This document shows, one piece after another, positions 30,101-35,690 of a DNA stretch of 64,000 nt (position 1 is its first letter; the number at the start of each line of letters is the position of its first letter). Below the pieces are notes generated by a model. The model made no database searches. It was given only the letters and a program-made list of their open reading frames with translations, and had not been told where the DNA came from. The stretch spans positions 62,001 to 126,000 of the forward strand of contig NZ_JAKZLF010000004.1 in the NCBI RefSeq assembly GCF_022808855.1. The letters run 5' to 3'. The translations under genes were made by a program, and so were the position numbers. This DNA is from Anaeromyxobacter soli. GTDB taxonomy: Bacteria; Myxococcota; Myxococcia; Myxococcales; Anaeromyxobacteraceae.

Positions 30101-32119
30101 GGGCATGACCAGCACCGCGTTCACCATGAAGGTGAAGTGGGTGGTCTCGCTGACGATGCGCCGGACGTCCCGGCGGACCTCGGCCCGCGGCAGCGTGAGC
30201 CAGCGCCGCTCCGCGTCGTCGTAGTAGTAGGTCTGGATCTCCGCCGGCGTCATGCCCTCGGGCAGGAGCTCGGGGTCGTACGGAAGGTGAATGCGGACCG
30301 GCTTCGCGAAGCGCTGGCCCTTCGGCAGGAAGCGGTAAGCGGAGTGCGCCGGGGCGCTGACGTTCACCATGCCGGCGTCGAGCGGCGGCATGACCTCCGG
30401 ACCCTTGCGCGTGATCCCGATCCGCGTCGCCGCTCCGACCGCCCCCTCGGGCGCCTCGAGCAGCACCTCCGACCCGAGCGCCACGCTCCCGCCCTTCGGG
30501 CCGAGCAGCCCCCAAGCCGTGGCGTTCTCCGCGCCGAAGCGCGCGTCCTCTCCCGTGGTCGCGCCCCCGGCGTCGGGCTCCAGCTCCGCCGCCCGGTCGT
30601 CATCGAGGTACACGATCTTCACGGCCTCGGCGCCGTCCGGGAAGCGCGCGCGGAGCTCCACGGCCCAGCTCCCGGTCGCGCCCGTCGCTCGCTCCAGCGG
30701 GACCGCGAACGCGCCATGGGTGCCGACCGGGACGCCGTCCACCTCGATCGTTCCCCGCCCCGCCGGCGACTCCGCCCAGCCCGCGACGTACGCGCGGTTC
30801 CCGAACCGCTCGCCCACGAGCGCGCCGCCCCGCAGCTCGAGCCCGGGCGAGCTCACGATGAGGTGCCGCCCGCCCACGCGCGGGCCCACGCCGCTGCCGC
30901 CGAGCGACAGCTCCGCGACGCTCGCCGCGGGCACGCCGGGGCGCGCGGCGGGCTGGAACGTGAGCGCCACGGCCGCCGCCACCCGCCCGGCGAGCGGCAG
31001 CGGCGTCGTGCCGCGCTCGAGCTCCACGCCGCCCTGCTCGCTCCAGGCCCGCCCGTCGAACGTGCCGAGCGCGTGGAGGCGCACCGGCTCGGACTGGATC
31101 CGGATCGAGCCCTCCTCCACCGCGAGGGCCCGGTCCAGCCCGAGCTCGGTCCGCTCGCCCGCGAAGCCGGCGGAGGTGTCGGGGTCGCCGTCGAGCGCGG
31201 CCCGGTGCGCCCGCTCGGCGTCCCGGTCGAACCCGTTCGCGCCCGAGTCGAGGAGGAGCAGGAGCCGCAGCCCGTGGATCGTGACCTCGGCGGTCGCCTC
31301 CTGCGGAAGGCACAGGAGGACCGTGTCCTTGCCGGTGAGGGTCTCCGGATCGAGCTCGTCGACCTGCGTGGCCACCCGGCGCGTCGCCGGGAGGGCGAAC
31401 CCGCCCGCGGGCGCGCCGCCGTTCACGCTGCGCGAGAGCTCGAAGGGACGGCGGAGGTTCGCGTCGTAGACGAGGTAGGCGCGCCGCGCGCTCCGCACGA
31501 GGACGCCTGCGTCGAGCACCGCGCGGACGCAGCCCGTGTCGCCGCCGCCGGGTCGCAGCATCGCCGCCACGGGCTCGGCCAGGATCGCCGCCGCGTCGTC
31601 GGCGCCTCGCGGCGAAGCTCCGTCGCCCATCGGCCCCGAGGGCGCCGCGCCACGCGGCTCGACCGTATGCGCGAGCGCGAGCGGGTCCTGCCGCTCGCTC
31701 CGCCTGCCGGCGCCCCAGAGCTCGATCTCCGAGAGGCGCGCGCCCGGACCGGTGGGCTCGAGCTCGAGCGTCACCGTCTGGACGGGCGCGGAGAGCTCGG
31801 CGGCCTGCCACCCACCCTCCGCGGCGGGCTCGAGGGCGCCGAGGTGCGCCGCGCGGATCGCGAGCGCCTGGGCGCCGTGAACCTTCAGCGCCCGGAGCTC
31901 GGTCGGGCGCGCGAGGCGCAGCGTGAGCCGGGTGCGGCGCTCGATGGAGACGCCGGTGGTGGTGTCCCGGTCGACGAGCGCGCCAGCATCCACGCCGGCG
32001 TCGGTGAACGCCTCGATGGGCGAGAGCCGCACCGAGCCGCCGCGCGGCGCCTCCTTGCAGGCGAGGGCGGCGAGCGAGGCGGAGAGGACGAGCGGGAGGG
32101 TGCGCGGGCGACGAAGCAT
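21182..32119 (-). CDS. Giant Tc/RHS-type lipoprotein toxin, cassette 1
   Basis: A 3645-residue protein. A lipoprotein signal ends at Cys21. Next comes a discoidin-like region and a ZU5-like segment (PEGAVG..TRIGITRKGPE). The SpvB-type TcB start follows near residues 680-760 (PRARGAYQPSLGLVYDSSG). Many FG-GAP-like VDVNGDGLPD repeats and TcdB-mid-like segments come next, then dozens of YD repeats and the RHS core (GKELDEETGLYYFGARYWDP, ending PLRFVDPSG near 21765). The last 190 residues are a variable tip containing a GIVPIAGVLKFAKG pretoxin-like segment and ending RVVLEPNGQVVTAFPF, reminiscent of BECR-fold RNase toxins (inference). Start ATG at 32119 has GAGG 8 nt upstream; ATG at 32125 is too close to it. 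TcB and TcC functions are thus fused and lipid-anchored; no TcA is present. Confidence 0.85.
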   Translation of the reverse strand: MLRRPRTLPLVLSASLAALACKEAPRGGSVRLSPIEAFTDAGVDAGALVDRDTTTGVSIERRTRLTLRLARPTELRALKVHGAQALAIRAAHLGALEPAAEGGWQAAELSAPVQTVTLELEPTGPGARLSEIELWGAGRRSERQDPLALAHTVEPRGAAPSGPMGDGASPRGADDAAAILAEPVAAMLRPGGGDTGCVRAVLDAGVLVRSARRAYLVYDANLRRPFELSRSVNGGAPAGGFALPATRRVATQVDELDPETLTGKDTVLLCLPQEATAEVTIHGLRLLLLLDSGANGFDRDAERAHRAALDGDPDTSAGFAGERTELGLDRALAVEEGSIRIQSEPVRLHALGTFDGRAWSEQGGVELERGTTPLPLAGRVAAAVALTFQPAARPGVPAASVAELSLGGSGVGPRVGGRHLIVSSPGLELRGGALVGERFGNRAYVAGWAESPAGRGTIEVDGVPVGTHGAFAVPLERATGATGSWAVELRARFPDGAEAVKIVYLDDDRAAELEPDAGGATTGEDARFGAENATAWGLLGPKGGSVALGSEVLLEAPEGAVGAATRIGITRKGPEVMPPLDAGMVNVSAPAHSAYRFLPKGQRFAKPVRIHLPYDPELLPEGMTPAEIQTYYYDDAERRWLTLPRAEVRRDVRRIVSETTHFTFMVNAVLVMPEHPGPVSFDPTSIKDLKAADPTSGIDLVEPPSGNSQGTASVSFPFRLPRARGAYQPSLGLVYDSSGGGGWVGVGWDLPTSSVSIDTRYGVPVYDGEERYVLDGAQLVPASEPATCLDGSAGRRYRARVEREFRHVVRCGTNTTTHWFEVTDKGGTLLVYGKDPNARLTSYIPRVTSAPSRTATYDVGQWFLERVVDANGNTTRFAYQHDQGDGRSELHREDFRQVYLAEIVYTERGRRGDATSSEGAPYRVVLAHAEDDRPDVVTSGRLGFKVVTRKLLGGVRVLSEGKVVRDYALEYEDGDFGKQRLSKVKVRDGGGRDFYEHRFEYTSKVAHDRGGKVSAFAPHVAWREPDGEDPAAMTASRDTGFGGHGFVGVSIGATKPTGTVGFALDVNRRESRTDATFLDANGDGLPDRLFRRGGAWLNRPAVPELTVGRDDPTVPVKGTAFVVPGARLGKETSQAFSGAVQVMGFDAFAATFGGTYSTTESKELVLDANGDGVPDLLSRGQVWFGQPGCRGGACFDQAVPAPVLQNPHLAIPLSATDPAAGAPAAASDARKAAVAPEDVVLEWTAPFDGAVDVTGALRFANEVLVAGRHDGVRLRVFQAPPTGAAPPPGAPPLMFQLAELVKYPADGEAATPLARRAYVRRGELLYFVLSTLSDFPLGTRADGSRYAPEQVGFAPVVSYFQSGLGNAAAFVDEYERERVDATGTPVYQYDSAADFRLAGGHFSAVTVPRDGRIRIHGRLDKWPAGDDVVACAQYLAPGADLSALPPCRAGDPEGTPIYLPLASADESTRDTTLERDVESGGTLVFWIRSRLPIDPGAVVWRIDGELTCVREGGTCRSPTEEERPALTFRATPNVPVHVPVQVTDTERYLPDARLARPFVPWANGTVTVTVSGKVDYRTSWDPAKALEHLAKLLRSPVTFSVRSPQASYGSWTLPARDDRGDVVNTLRKSVSFSVKKGVPVFIEAHGELVYGGHYRVEELKFRPDGASEPVELEPGELPGAVMTSCGEEAELSDGNRPLLGGGFHGWRYGVWQGRGDETFQPWVFRSAPKEEYPEPPEPPGGLTDEQRKQYYKLMLRSRLKNPASAERQRGRLMALLVPSADGTRRGLDAGLLPGVPAWISADANAYAIAGGLHAARRGGAVTPAAGAAVVDSSFGIGDVGRTSVSTSVTGGVTAGPFSLSIGAGMSHQQEDLVDLNGDRIPDVILSSSTPDVSDLDSGKLATFLGVEKKIPARLTNACSYTPGGQVTIPIQPRLNVDVSGQAGLGLAEAVKLLSSKNRVQAVAGRLPDRSFTGGLGVGVNVSTTVEDLVDVNGDGLPDAVRRTDGCPGFSVRLNLGTSFARGEDCISTQAWDQDVLPGLAGSLDPSGAENPDGDEDTDKTIAVAGGMLAHSRNPSALRQVSTVTLMGSLGGKIDSTESYGASVSSESSLSATNVTLVDVTGDGLPDYVAKGNGSADFLVSVNEGYGFARPEHWTAPSWPSEAKPTFQTGFSSLGGVESLLAGFWKSSWGGIDPVEATGTHTELPTTGFVFTISFPLAPPSPTPWMQISAGGNATLGRSTGFELGMQDIDGDGFADHVLKRDGQAPVLARVNQLAGGNLLKRVTRPLHGTFELEYERSGNTVEMPENRYVLAKVTVHDGVAKGTGHDLVTAYAYDGGRHDRNEREFLGFATVTRTNPDASRLVQRFLVDDFRSKGLLEREVVLDAQGATLVESLNQYEPELVGTPVGECLDRTPMNLRYPQDEYCAATFMKLTATEKRLFEGEATAGVISRQVFGYDGAGNVSSFHDEGDVADPADDVFATVLYGPTQAAAIHCTGAPTEITVKNRAGGVLRYRRGVYDASCNLTELHSRIEGTAEAVAALSWFREGSPWAGNVERVTSPENHVGDAYWVEYQYEGRNGVHVAHTSDVHGYVSEARYEDPVAPDESTWTRDVNGQVTARAFDGFGRLTKVAAPGFTLDAPTIDISYDHTAKPAAWAFTRNALPQGGTLDTVVVADGLGRVIQTKKTAEVWAGSDEATRVGWSVTGGQVFDAMGRVAEQGQPFFDPSMTPGYAPRPLERPTRFAYDALGRTIQTVEPNGAITRIAFAFGRAAGDPILRHQTTATDALGKTRAVYRDATEKTVAVEEHVEGRTPTTRYAYDPLGQLEHVTDAAGNVTHVKYDLLGRRTELDNPDAGRTVYGYDAAGNLIRREDANLRAEGKEIRYVYDFERLKEIRYPTSRRNVTYTYGPPGAPENGAARITKVEDELGEETRGYDGLGNLARSTRTVDPLRPGDRRRTYTTTFQLDVFGRMLSMVYPDGEVLTYGYDRGGLLKSARGDRPATAHAPAEYETYLQALLYDHFGQRVYQRVGNGVVTKYGYEPDTRRLATLYTRKPGERLLQNLFYSYDLVGNVLGVKNALGEAVPSHAGDVEFTYRYDDLHRLTYTHGEAKSRPSTLDTFTSVFKYSDIHNMTSNVQEHHVLHGPTGGGEYPPHTNHALEYGYGGKGPHQATRIGDASFVYDANGNTLRECRDPADSTCTQRPAHLRRYEWTEENRLDTVIDGGGRNATKFFYDADGQRVAKLGRGGESITIGQFWALKGRRAATKHVFAGTARIASKLLPPPGWDDVPRGPVDSTGTVVSTVGDVDNGCNPSNYQPQKCGVLPGGEPVLNDYYADAKVRPETYYYHPDHLGSTSWVTDQNGRVHEHVEYFPYGAVWRDPRSDVGASPVKGQRFLFTGKELDEETGLYYFGARYWDPSLARWKTPDPADRLTDLVPSALDPYQYARWSPLRFVDPSGRQEVTQEELDYYFSQHRVADTKTRETFAKMKPFAEALVQLHPAIAANVVLSGEQATGGKASLWDRFLAGVGIVPIAGVLKFAKGTLVEHAAEILARAHIRDDEVIKVLVGHFPNAGRSAVKSVFYEGTDFLQLVETAVRSDSKTMYESGGRLVVEHAFDAMIGIDKSGQATNKLRVVLEPNGQVVTAFPFL

Positions 32120-32124
32120 GATCA

Positions 32125-33429
32125 TCACCTCGACGCCGCGGTGAAGCTCGCGGCGACGTAGGGGTACTCGGAGACGGCGAAGCCGGTGGGGACGGCGCCG
32201 CCGGACATGTCCGCGTCGGTGGCGGCGACGTAGACGTCGTAGGTGACGCCCGGGGTGAAGCTCCCATCGGGCAGCCGCGCCGGCGGCTCGGCGACCCACT
32301 GGCTCGCAGCGGGAGCGCCCGTCGCGGAGTCCCACACCTCGACGAGGTAGGCGCGCGCGCCCGCGACCGGGGTCCAGCTCACCGAGGCGCCCCCCGCGCC
32401 CGCCGGCGCCGCCGCGGCGTCGAGCACGAACGGGAGCGGCGCAGGGTCGCCCACGGTGAAGGTGGTCGAGAGCGCGAGCGCGCCCGCGGTGGCGGTGAGC
32501 GCGTAGGCGCCCGGGATCGCGGGGATGTCGTATGACCAGACCATCTGGCGCGGGAAGCGCGCCGGGTACGTGAACGCCACCGGCGCGGAGGCCGGGAGCT
32601 GCGGCCCGACGACGGTCACGTCCCACGGGAGGTCGGTGGGCGTACCGTCGGCGGCGGCGATCGCGACCCAGATCGCGAGGCCGCGCGTCGACGTGCCGAA
32701 GTCGAAGGCACCGCCGGCGGCGGAGAGCGTCACGGCCGGCGCGGCCGCGTCCGGGCGCACGAACCCGAGCCGCGCCTCCGAGACGTCGAAGCGAGCCGGG
32801 AGGGGCGGCTCCTGTGCGCCGGAGGCCGCGAGGGCGAGGAGATCGGCGGTGAACGCGAGCACGGACGCGACGTACGCGCCCGGCGGCAGCGCGGACAGGT
32901 CGCACGCGGGCTCGTGGACCGCGAGCTCGAGCTGCGGGACGCCGGCCGCGTACACCCGGCACGCGTAGCTCGCCGCGCCCGGGACGGCGGGCCAGGTGAT
33001 CGACGAGGCGTCGCCCGACAGGACGGGCTCCGGGAGCGTCAGGCCTCCCGCGGTGGAGACCGAGAGCCCGCCCCGGACCGAGAGCGACTCTCCCGTCACC
33101 TGCAGCGCGTAGCGCTCGCCGTCGCGGACCGCGACCTCCGGCCACCACCACGCCGCGTAGGACCCCGCCCCGCCTGCCGGGTAGACGCCGTCCGCGAGCG
33201 GTCCGGCGCCGTCCGACACCGCGGCCGTCCCCGGCGCCGCGGGCCCGGCGCCGCTCGCGTCCCGCAGCGTGGCGAGCACCGCCAGGCCCACGCGCCCGGA
33301 GCCGTCCTGGTAGGTGCCGCCGCGGGCGGCGAGGCGATAAGCCCCGGCGTCCGAGGAGCCGCCGCTGCACGCGGCGAGCGCGGCGAGCGCGAACGGAACG
33401 GCGGCGGACCACGAGCGAGCGCGGCGCAT
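32125..33429 (-). CDS. Conserved lipoprotein of cassette 1
   Basis: A 434-residue protein with lipobox LAAC (Cys21). The mature part is rich in beta-type sequence: an N-terminal domain with YQDGSGRVGLAVLATLRD, a central domain with paired Cys residues (YACRVY, PACDLSALP) and a C-terminal fibronectin-III-like segment (SWTPVAGARAYLVEVWD ... GVTYDVYVAATD). A paralogue with the same layout is encoded at 53207-54484, also immediately before an RHS gene. The start has GAGGGGGGAAGC upstream. The stop codon lies 5 nt before the RHS start, so co-translation is likely. I do not recognise the family; an outer-membrane partner for the RHS lipoprotein is the natural guess. Confidence 0.75.
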   Translation of the reverse strand: MRRARSWSAAVPFALAALAACSGGSSDAGAYRLAARGGTYQDGSGRVGLAVLATLRDASGAGPAAPGTAAVSDGAGPLADGVYPAGGAGSYAAWWWPEVAVRDGERYALQVTGESLSVRGGLSVSTAGGLTLPEPVLSGDASSITWPAVPGAASYACRVYAAGVPQLELAVHEPACDLSALPPGAYVASVLAFTADLLALAASGAQEPPLPARFDVSEARLGFVRPDAAAPAVTLSAAGGAFDFGTSTRGLAIWVAIAAADGTPTDLPWDVTVVGPQLPASAPVAFTYPARFPRQMVWSYDIPAIPGAYALTATAGALALSTTFTVGDPAPLPFVLDAAAAPAGAGGASVSWTPVAGARAYLVEVWDSATGAPAASQWVAEPPARLPDGSFTPGVTYDVYVAATDADMSGGAVPTGFAVSEYPYVAASFTAASR

Positions 33430-33597
33430 GCTTCCCCCCTCTCGTGCACGCGGGGAGAGGGCGAGGTCGCTGCGCTCCCCGGCATTCGGTATGCCCTAGG
33501 GCCACGTGGGTCCGGGCTTTTGCTCCCCCGCCTCGCGGTCGGGGTCGCTCTTGTCGTGCCGAGGGCCCCACGTTCGCGGGAGCGCACCGTCAGTGTC
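33430..33597 (-). promoter_or_regulatory. Leader and promoter region of cassette 1
   Basis: The stretch 33479-33561 is closely matched by 54530-54611 before the second cassette. On the minus strand it holds GG (33560-33559), 10 bases, then GC (33548-33547) within CGGCACGACAAGAGC, resembling a sigma54 -24/-12 element (consensus TGGCACG-N4-TTGC). Initiation near 33535 would give a leader of about 105 nt, which contains the conserved core GCAAAAGCCCGGACCCACG and a GGCAT/ATGCC stem. Confidence 0.5.
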
Positions 33598-33733
33598 AAG
33601 CACGAACAGTCAACGTTCCGCGATCACTGCAGGTGCGGCTCGTCGCCCGCCCTGGCGCGCCGAAGGGTCGCGCTTACCCCTGTGCGATGAGCACGCACGG
33701 CGGCACCCGCCATGCTCGTGGCCGATGCATGGC
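33598..33733. repeat. Duplicated intergenic segment, copy 1
   Basis: About 135 bp match 54773-54907, upstream of the rhomboid gene, at roughly 80% identity by eye, with the stretch 33657-33733 best conserved. The match ends at ATGCATGGC, corresponding to the first codons of the rhomboid gene (ATGCACGGC). Here the codons run into an unrelated sequence, so a vestigial gene start has been copied. The -10-like TATGCT of the other copy is CATGCT here. Confidence 0.7.
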
Positions 33734-33740
33734 AGCGCGA

Positions 33741-34064
33741 TTACCCCTGTCGCCGCCTCGGGCCGACACGCAACCGCCCGTGCCTCACGCGCCGCGCCCA
33801 CCTGGCAGCCCCGAGCCACAGAAGCGCGTTGACGATCACGGCGACGGACACCTCGCCAATCGCTCCAGCGAGCTTGCTCGGGGAGAACAGCTCGGGCAGC
33901 AGCTTCTCCACGACGAACAGGCCCACGGGGCTTCCGGGCAAGAGAAGGGCAACGCCCGAGAAGAAGATCTCCGGGCCGCAGCACAGCACCCACGGCGACC
34001 CGAGGTAGCACGCCACCCCGGCCACCTGGAGCGCTGCAAACACCTTCCAGGTTCTGCTGCTCAT
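33741..34064 (-). CDS. Small membrane protein
   Basis: A 107-residue protein with three hydrophobic segments (about residues 8-29, 33-54 and 70-90) and a basic Arg-rich tail. A Cys-Cys pair occurs in the first loop. The ATG at 34064 has GGAG at 6-nt spacing. It lies between a second small membrane gene and the promoter of cassette 1. The family is not recognised. Small multi-pass proteins near RHS genes are often orphan immunity proteins, but this is only a possibility. Confidence 0.6.
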   Translation of the reverse strand: MSSRTWKVFAALQVAGVACYLGSPWVLCCGPEIFFSGVALLLPGSPVGLFVVEKLLPELFSPSKLAGAIGEVSVAVIVNALLWLGAARWARRVRHGRLRVGPRRRQG

Positions 34065-34109
34065 GGCAACTCCGGCGCCAGGCGCAGGTCATTCGAGATG
34101 ATCAGTGGG

Positions 34110-34136
34110 TTGCCCGGCCGCGGTGCCATGACCGCT
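34110..34136. repeat. 27-bp conserved intergenic element, copy A
   Basis: TTGCCCG-[GA]-CCGCG-[GA]-TGCCATGACCGCT is shared with 41907-41933 (25 of 27 bases identical). Both copies lie just after a small membrane-protein gene and 60-80 nt before the next start codon on the minus strand. Confidence 0.65.
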
Positions 34137-34199
34137 GCTCGTCCTGGTACTGCGCCGGGCACGGACCGACCTCCTCATTCGCCGTCACCGTCCCAATGG

Positions 34200-34502
34200 T
34201 CATCTATACGCGACGAAGACGAAAATGGACTCGCAAGCGCAATGGTAAGCAAGCACCCCGACCGAGAGAATGAGTGCAGCGCGAATACGGACCCACCAAC
34301 GAGCTCCCGGTGCCCTCCACCCGGCCGCTGCGAAAGCCATGGCGGGCAGGCCCCACCCCACGACGAGGAACCCAAGCGTCCACCACGACGAGCGGCCACA
34401 GTGGTCCAGCTCGTAGCAGCCGGCCGGAACGCGACCCCACCGGCGACCCAGATCCATGGCGCTGATCCACGCCGCGGAGAGCGATGCGATGGCCAACCCC
34501 AT
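34200..34502 (-). CDS. Small membrane protein, uncertain start
   Basis: A 100-residue product from the ATG at 34502, with three hydrophobic segments (about residues 1-16, 38-62 and 72-96). A GTG at 34514 or an earlier non-ATG start with GGGGAGG upstream is possible, because no good ribosome site precedes 34502. Its placement, followed by the 27-bp element, parallels the probable immunity gene at 41950-42276. Weak resemblance in the third segment (APG-R-WV followed by a hydrophobic run) hints at a distant relationship. The function is unknown. Confidence 0.5.
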   Translation of the reverse strand: MGLAIASLSAAWISAMDLGRRWGRVPAGCYELDHCGRSSWWTLGFLVVGWGLPAMAFAAAGWRAPGARWWVRIRAALILSVGVLAYHCACESIFVFVAYR

Positions 34503-34618
34503 TGCCGCAGACACGCTCGCCAGCGCCGCTCGCCTCCCCAGGTCGTGAAGGCGGCACGAGGCTGCGTCTGCCGGCCTGGAGGGGCAGTCACGTCCTTGTT
34601 CCCGTGGGTGCGGGCCGG

Positions 34619-35668
34619 TCAAGGCTCCGCGCAGAGGGTCGTGCACTGTCCGCTGCTCGCGTAGTCGCACACGTCCGTCGGCCTGCACTGCGACTGCAGC
34701 GAGCAGGTCTCGCCCGGCGCGCGCCAGGCCGTGCAGACGTACGCCACGCCGCTCCAGGAGCACCACCCGCCGATGCAGGGGCGGCCCTCGCCGTTGACGT
34801 TGCTACAGAGCTCCGACGGCTTCGGACCGTCCACGCACGTGCCGCCCGCGCTGCAATAGAGCCCCGGGCCGCAGGCGTTCTCCCCCTGCGTGCAGCTCTC
34901 GCCTGGTCCGCGCCACGCGACGCAGGTGGAGGCGCTCGAGCACCGGTAGCCGATCGCGCACTCCTCATCCCGCGTACAGCTCCCCGACGTGGCCCGCGGG
35001 CGGCACTTGCTGTCGTAATACGAGTTCCACTGGCAGAAGAGGCCGGGGCCGCACCAGATGTCGTTCAGGCATGGGCCGTCCACCCCCGCCAGCGGCGTAC
35101 ACACGGGCGTCGCCAGGAGGATGTTGCAGGAGGTCCCCGCGGCGCAGGGCAGGCCCGATTCGCACGGTGATCCGGAAGGGATCGGCGTCCAGCAGGTGCT
35201 GGGGCACGCGTCGGGCGACCAGAGGCAGACGCCCGACGCGCAGCTCTCGTCCGAGAAGCACGCCTGGCCGTCCGCGAGCTTGCCGGCGACGGCCGCCCCG
35301 CAGTCCGCCTGGGGGTAGGTCCCGTTCATGAACGCCTCGAGCACGTCGCAGCTCGCCGTCTCGAGGAAGGAGAGGCACGCACCGGCGCGCGCGCCGTCGT
35401 ACGTCGCGCGTCCCGCCGCCACGGCCTGCACCGGGTCCGCGCATCGCGCCGCCGGCGCGAACACCGCCGCCGCCTCGGCCGCCGAGGCCCGCTCGCAGGC
35501 CGCCCAGCGGGCCGCGTACGCGCCCCAGTATGCGTCGCAGTACTCGGAGACCGTCGCGGGCGCCGATCCGCCGCCGGGGCCGCCACCGCCGCCGGGGTCG
35601 CCTCCGCCGGAGCTCGAGCACGCGGCGGCGAGGAGCAGGAACGAAAGCGCGATCCTCTTCGACGTCAT
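34619..35668 (-). CDS. Cysteine-rich lipoprotein
   Basis: A 349-residue protein with lipoprotein signal ending LAAAC (Cys17) and a Gly-rich linker. An N-terminal region with few cysteines leads to about 25-30 cysteines arranged in modules such as CGPGLFC, CSSASTC and CGPGLYCSAGGTC. The ATG at 35668 has GGGAGGACAC directly upstream; the gene begins 22 nt after the subtilase stop codon, so it is the third gene of the foldase-subtilase operon. The decayed gene at 17935-18810 is a paralogue. It is probably an outer-surface, disulfide-rich protein; the function is unknown. Confidence 0.78.
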   Translation of the reverse strand: MTSKRIALSFLLLAAACSSSGGGDPGGGGGPGGGSAPATVSEYCDAYWGAYAARWAACERASAAEAAAVFAPAARCADPVQAVAAGRATYDGARAGACLSFLETASCDVLEAFMNGTYPQADCGAAVAGKLADGQACFSDESCASGVCLWSPDACPSTCWTPIPSGSPCESGLPCAAGTSCNILLATPVCTPLAGVDGPCLNDIWCGPGLFCQWNSYYDSKCRPRATSGSCTRDEECAIGYRCSSASTCVAWRGPGESCTQGENACGPGLYCSAGGTCVDGPKPSELCSNVNGEGRPCIGGWCSWSGVAYVCTAWRAPGETCSLQSQCRPTDVCDYASSGQCTTLCAEP

Positions 35669-35690
35669 GTGTCCTCCCGACTCCAGCGTT

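Noticed and set aside
24179-32161. A 2660-codon open frame on the plus strand, antisense to the first RHS gene
   Set aside because: It is Arg/Val/His/Glu-rich low-complexity sequence mirroring a GC-rich gene; the minus strand encodes recognisable domains throughout. The same applies to the long plus-strand frames at 11031-16835 and 48276-53114.
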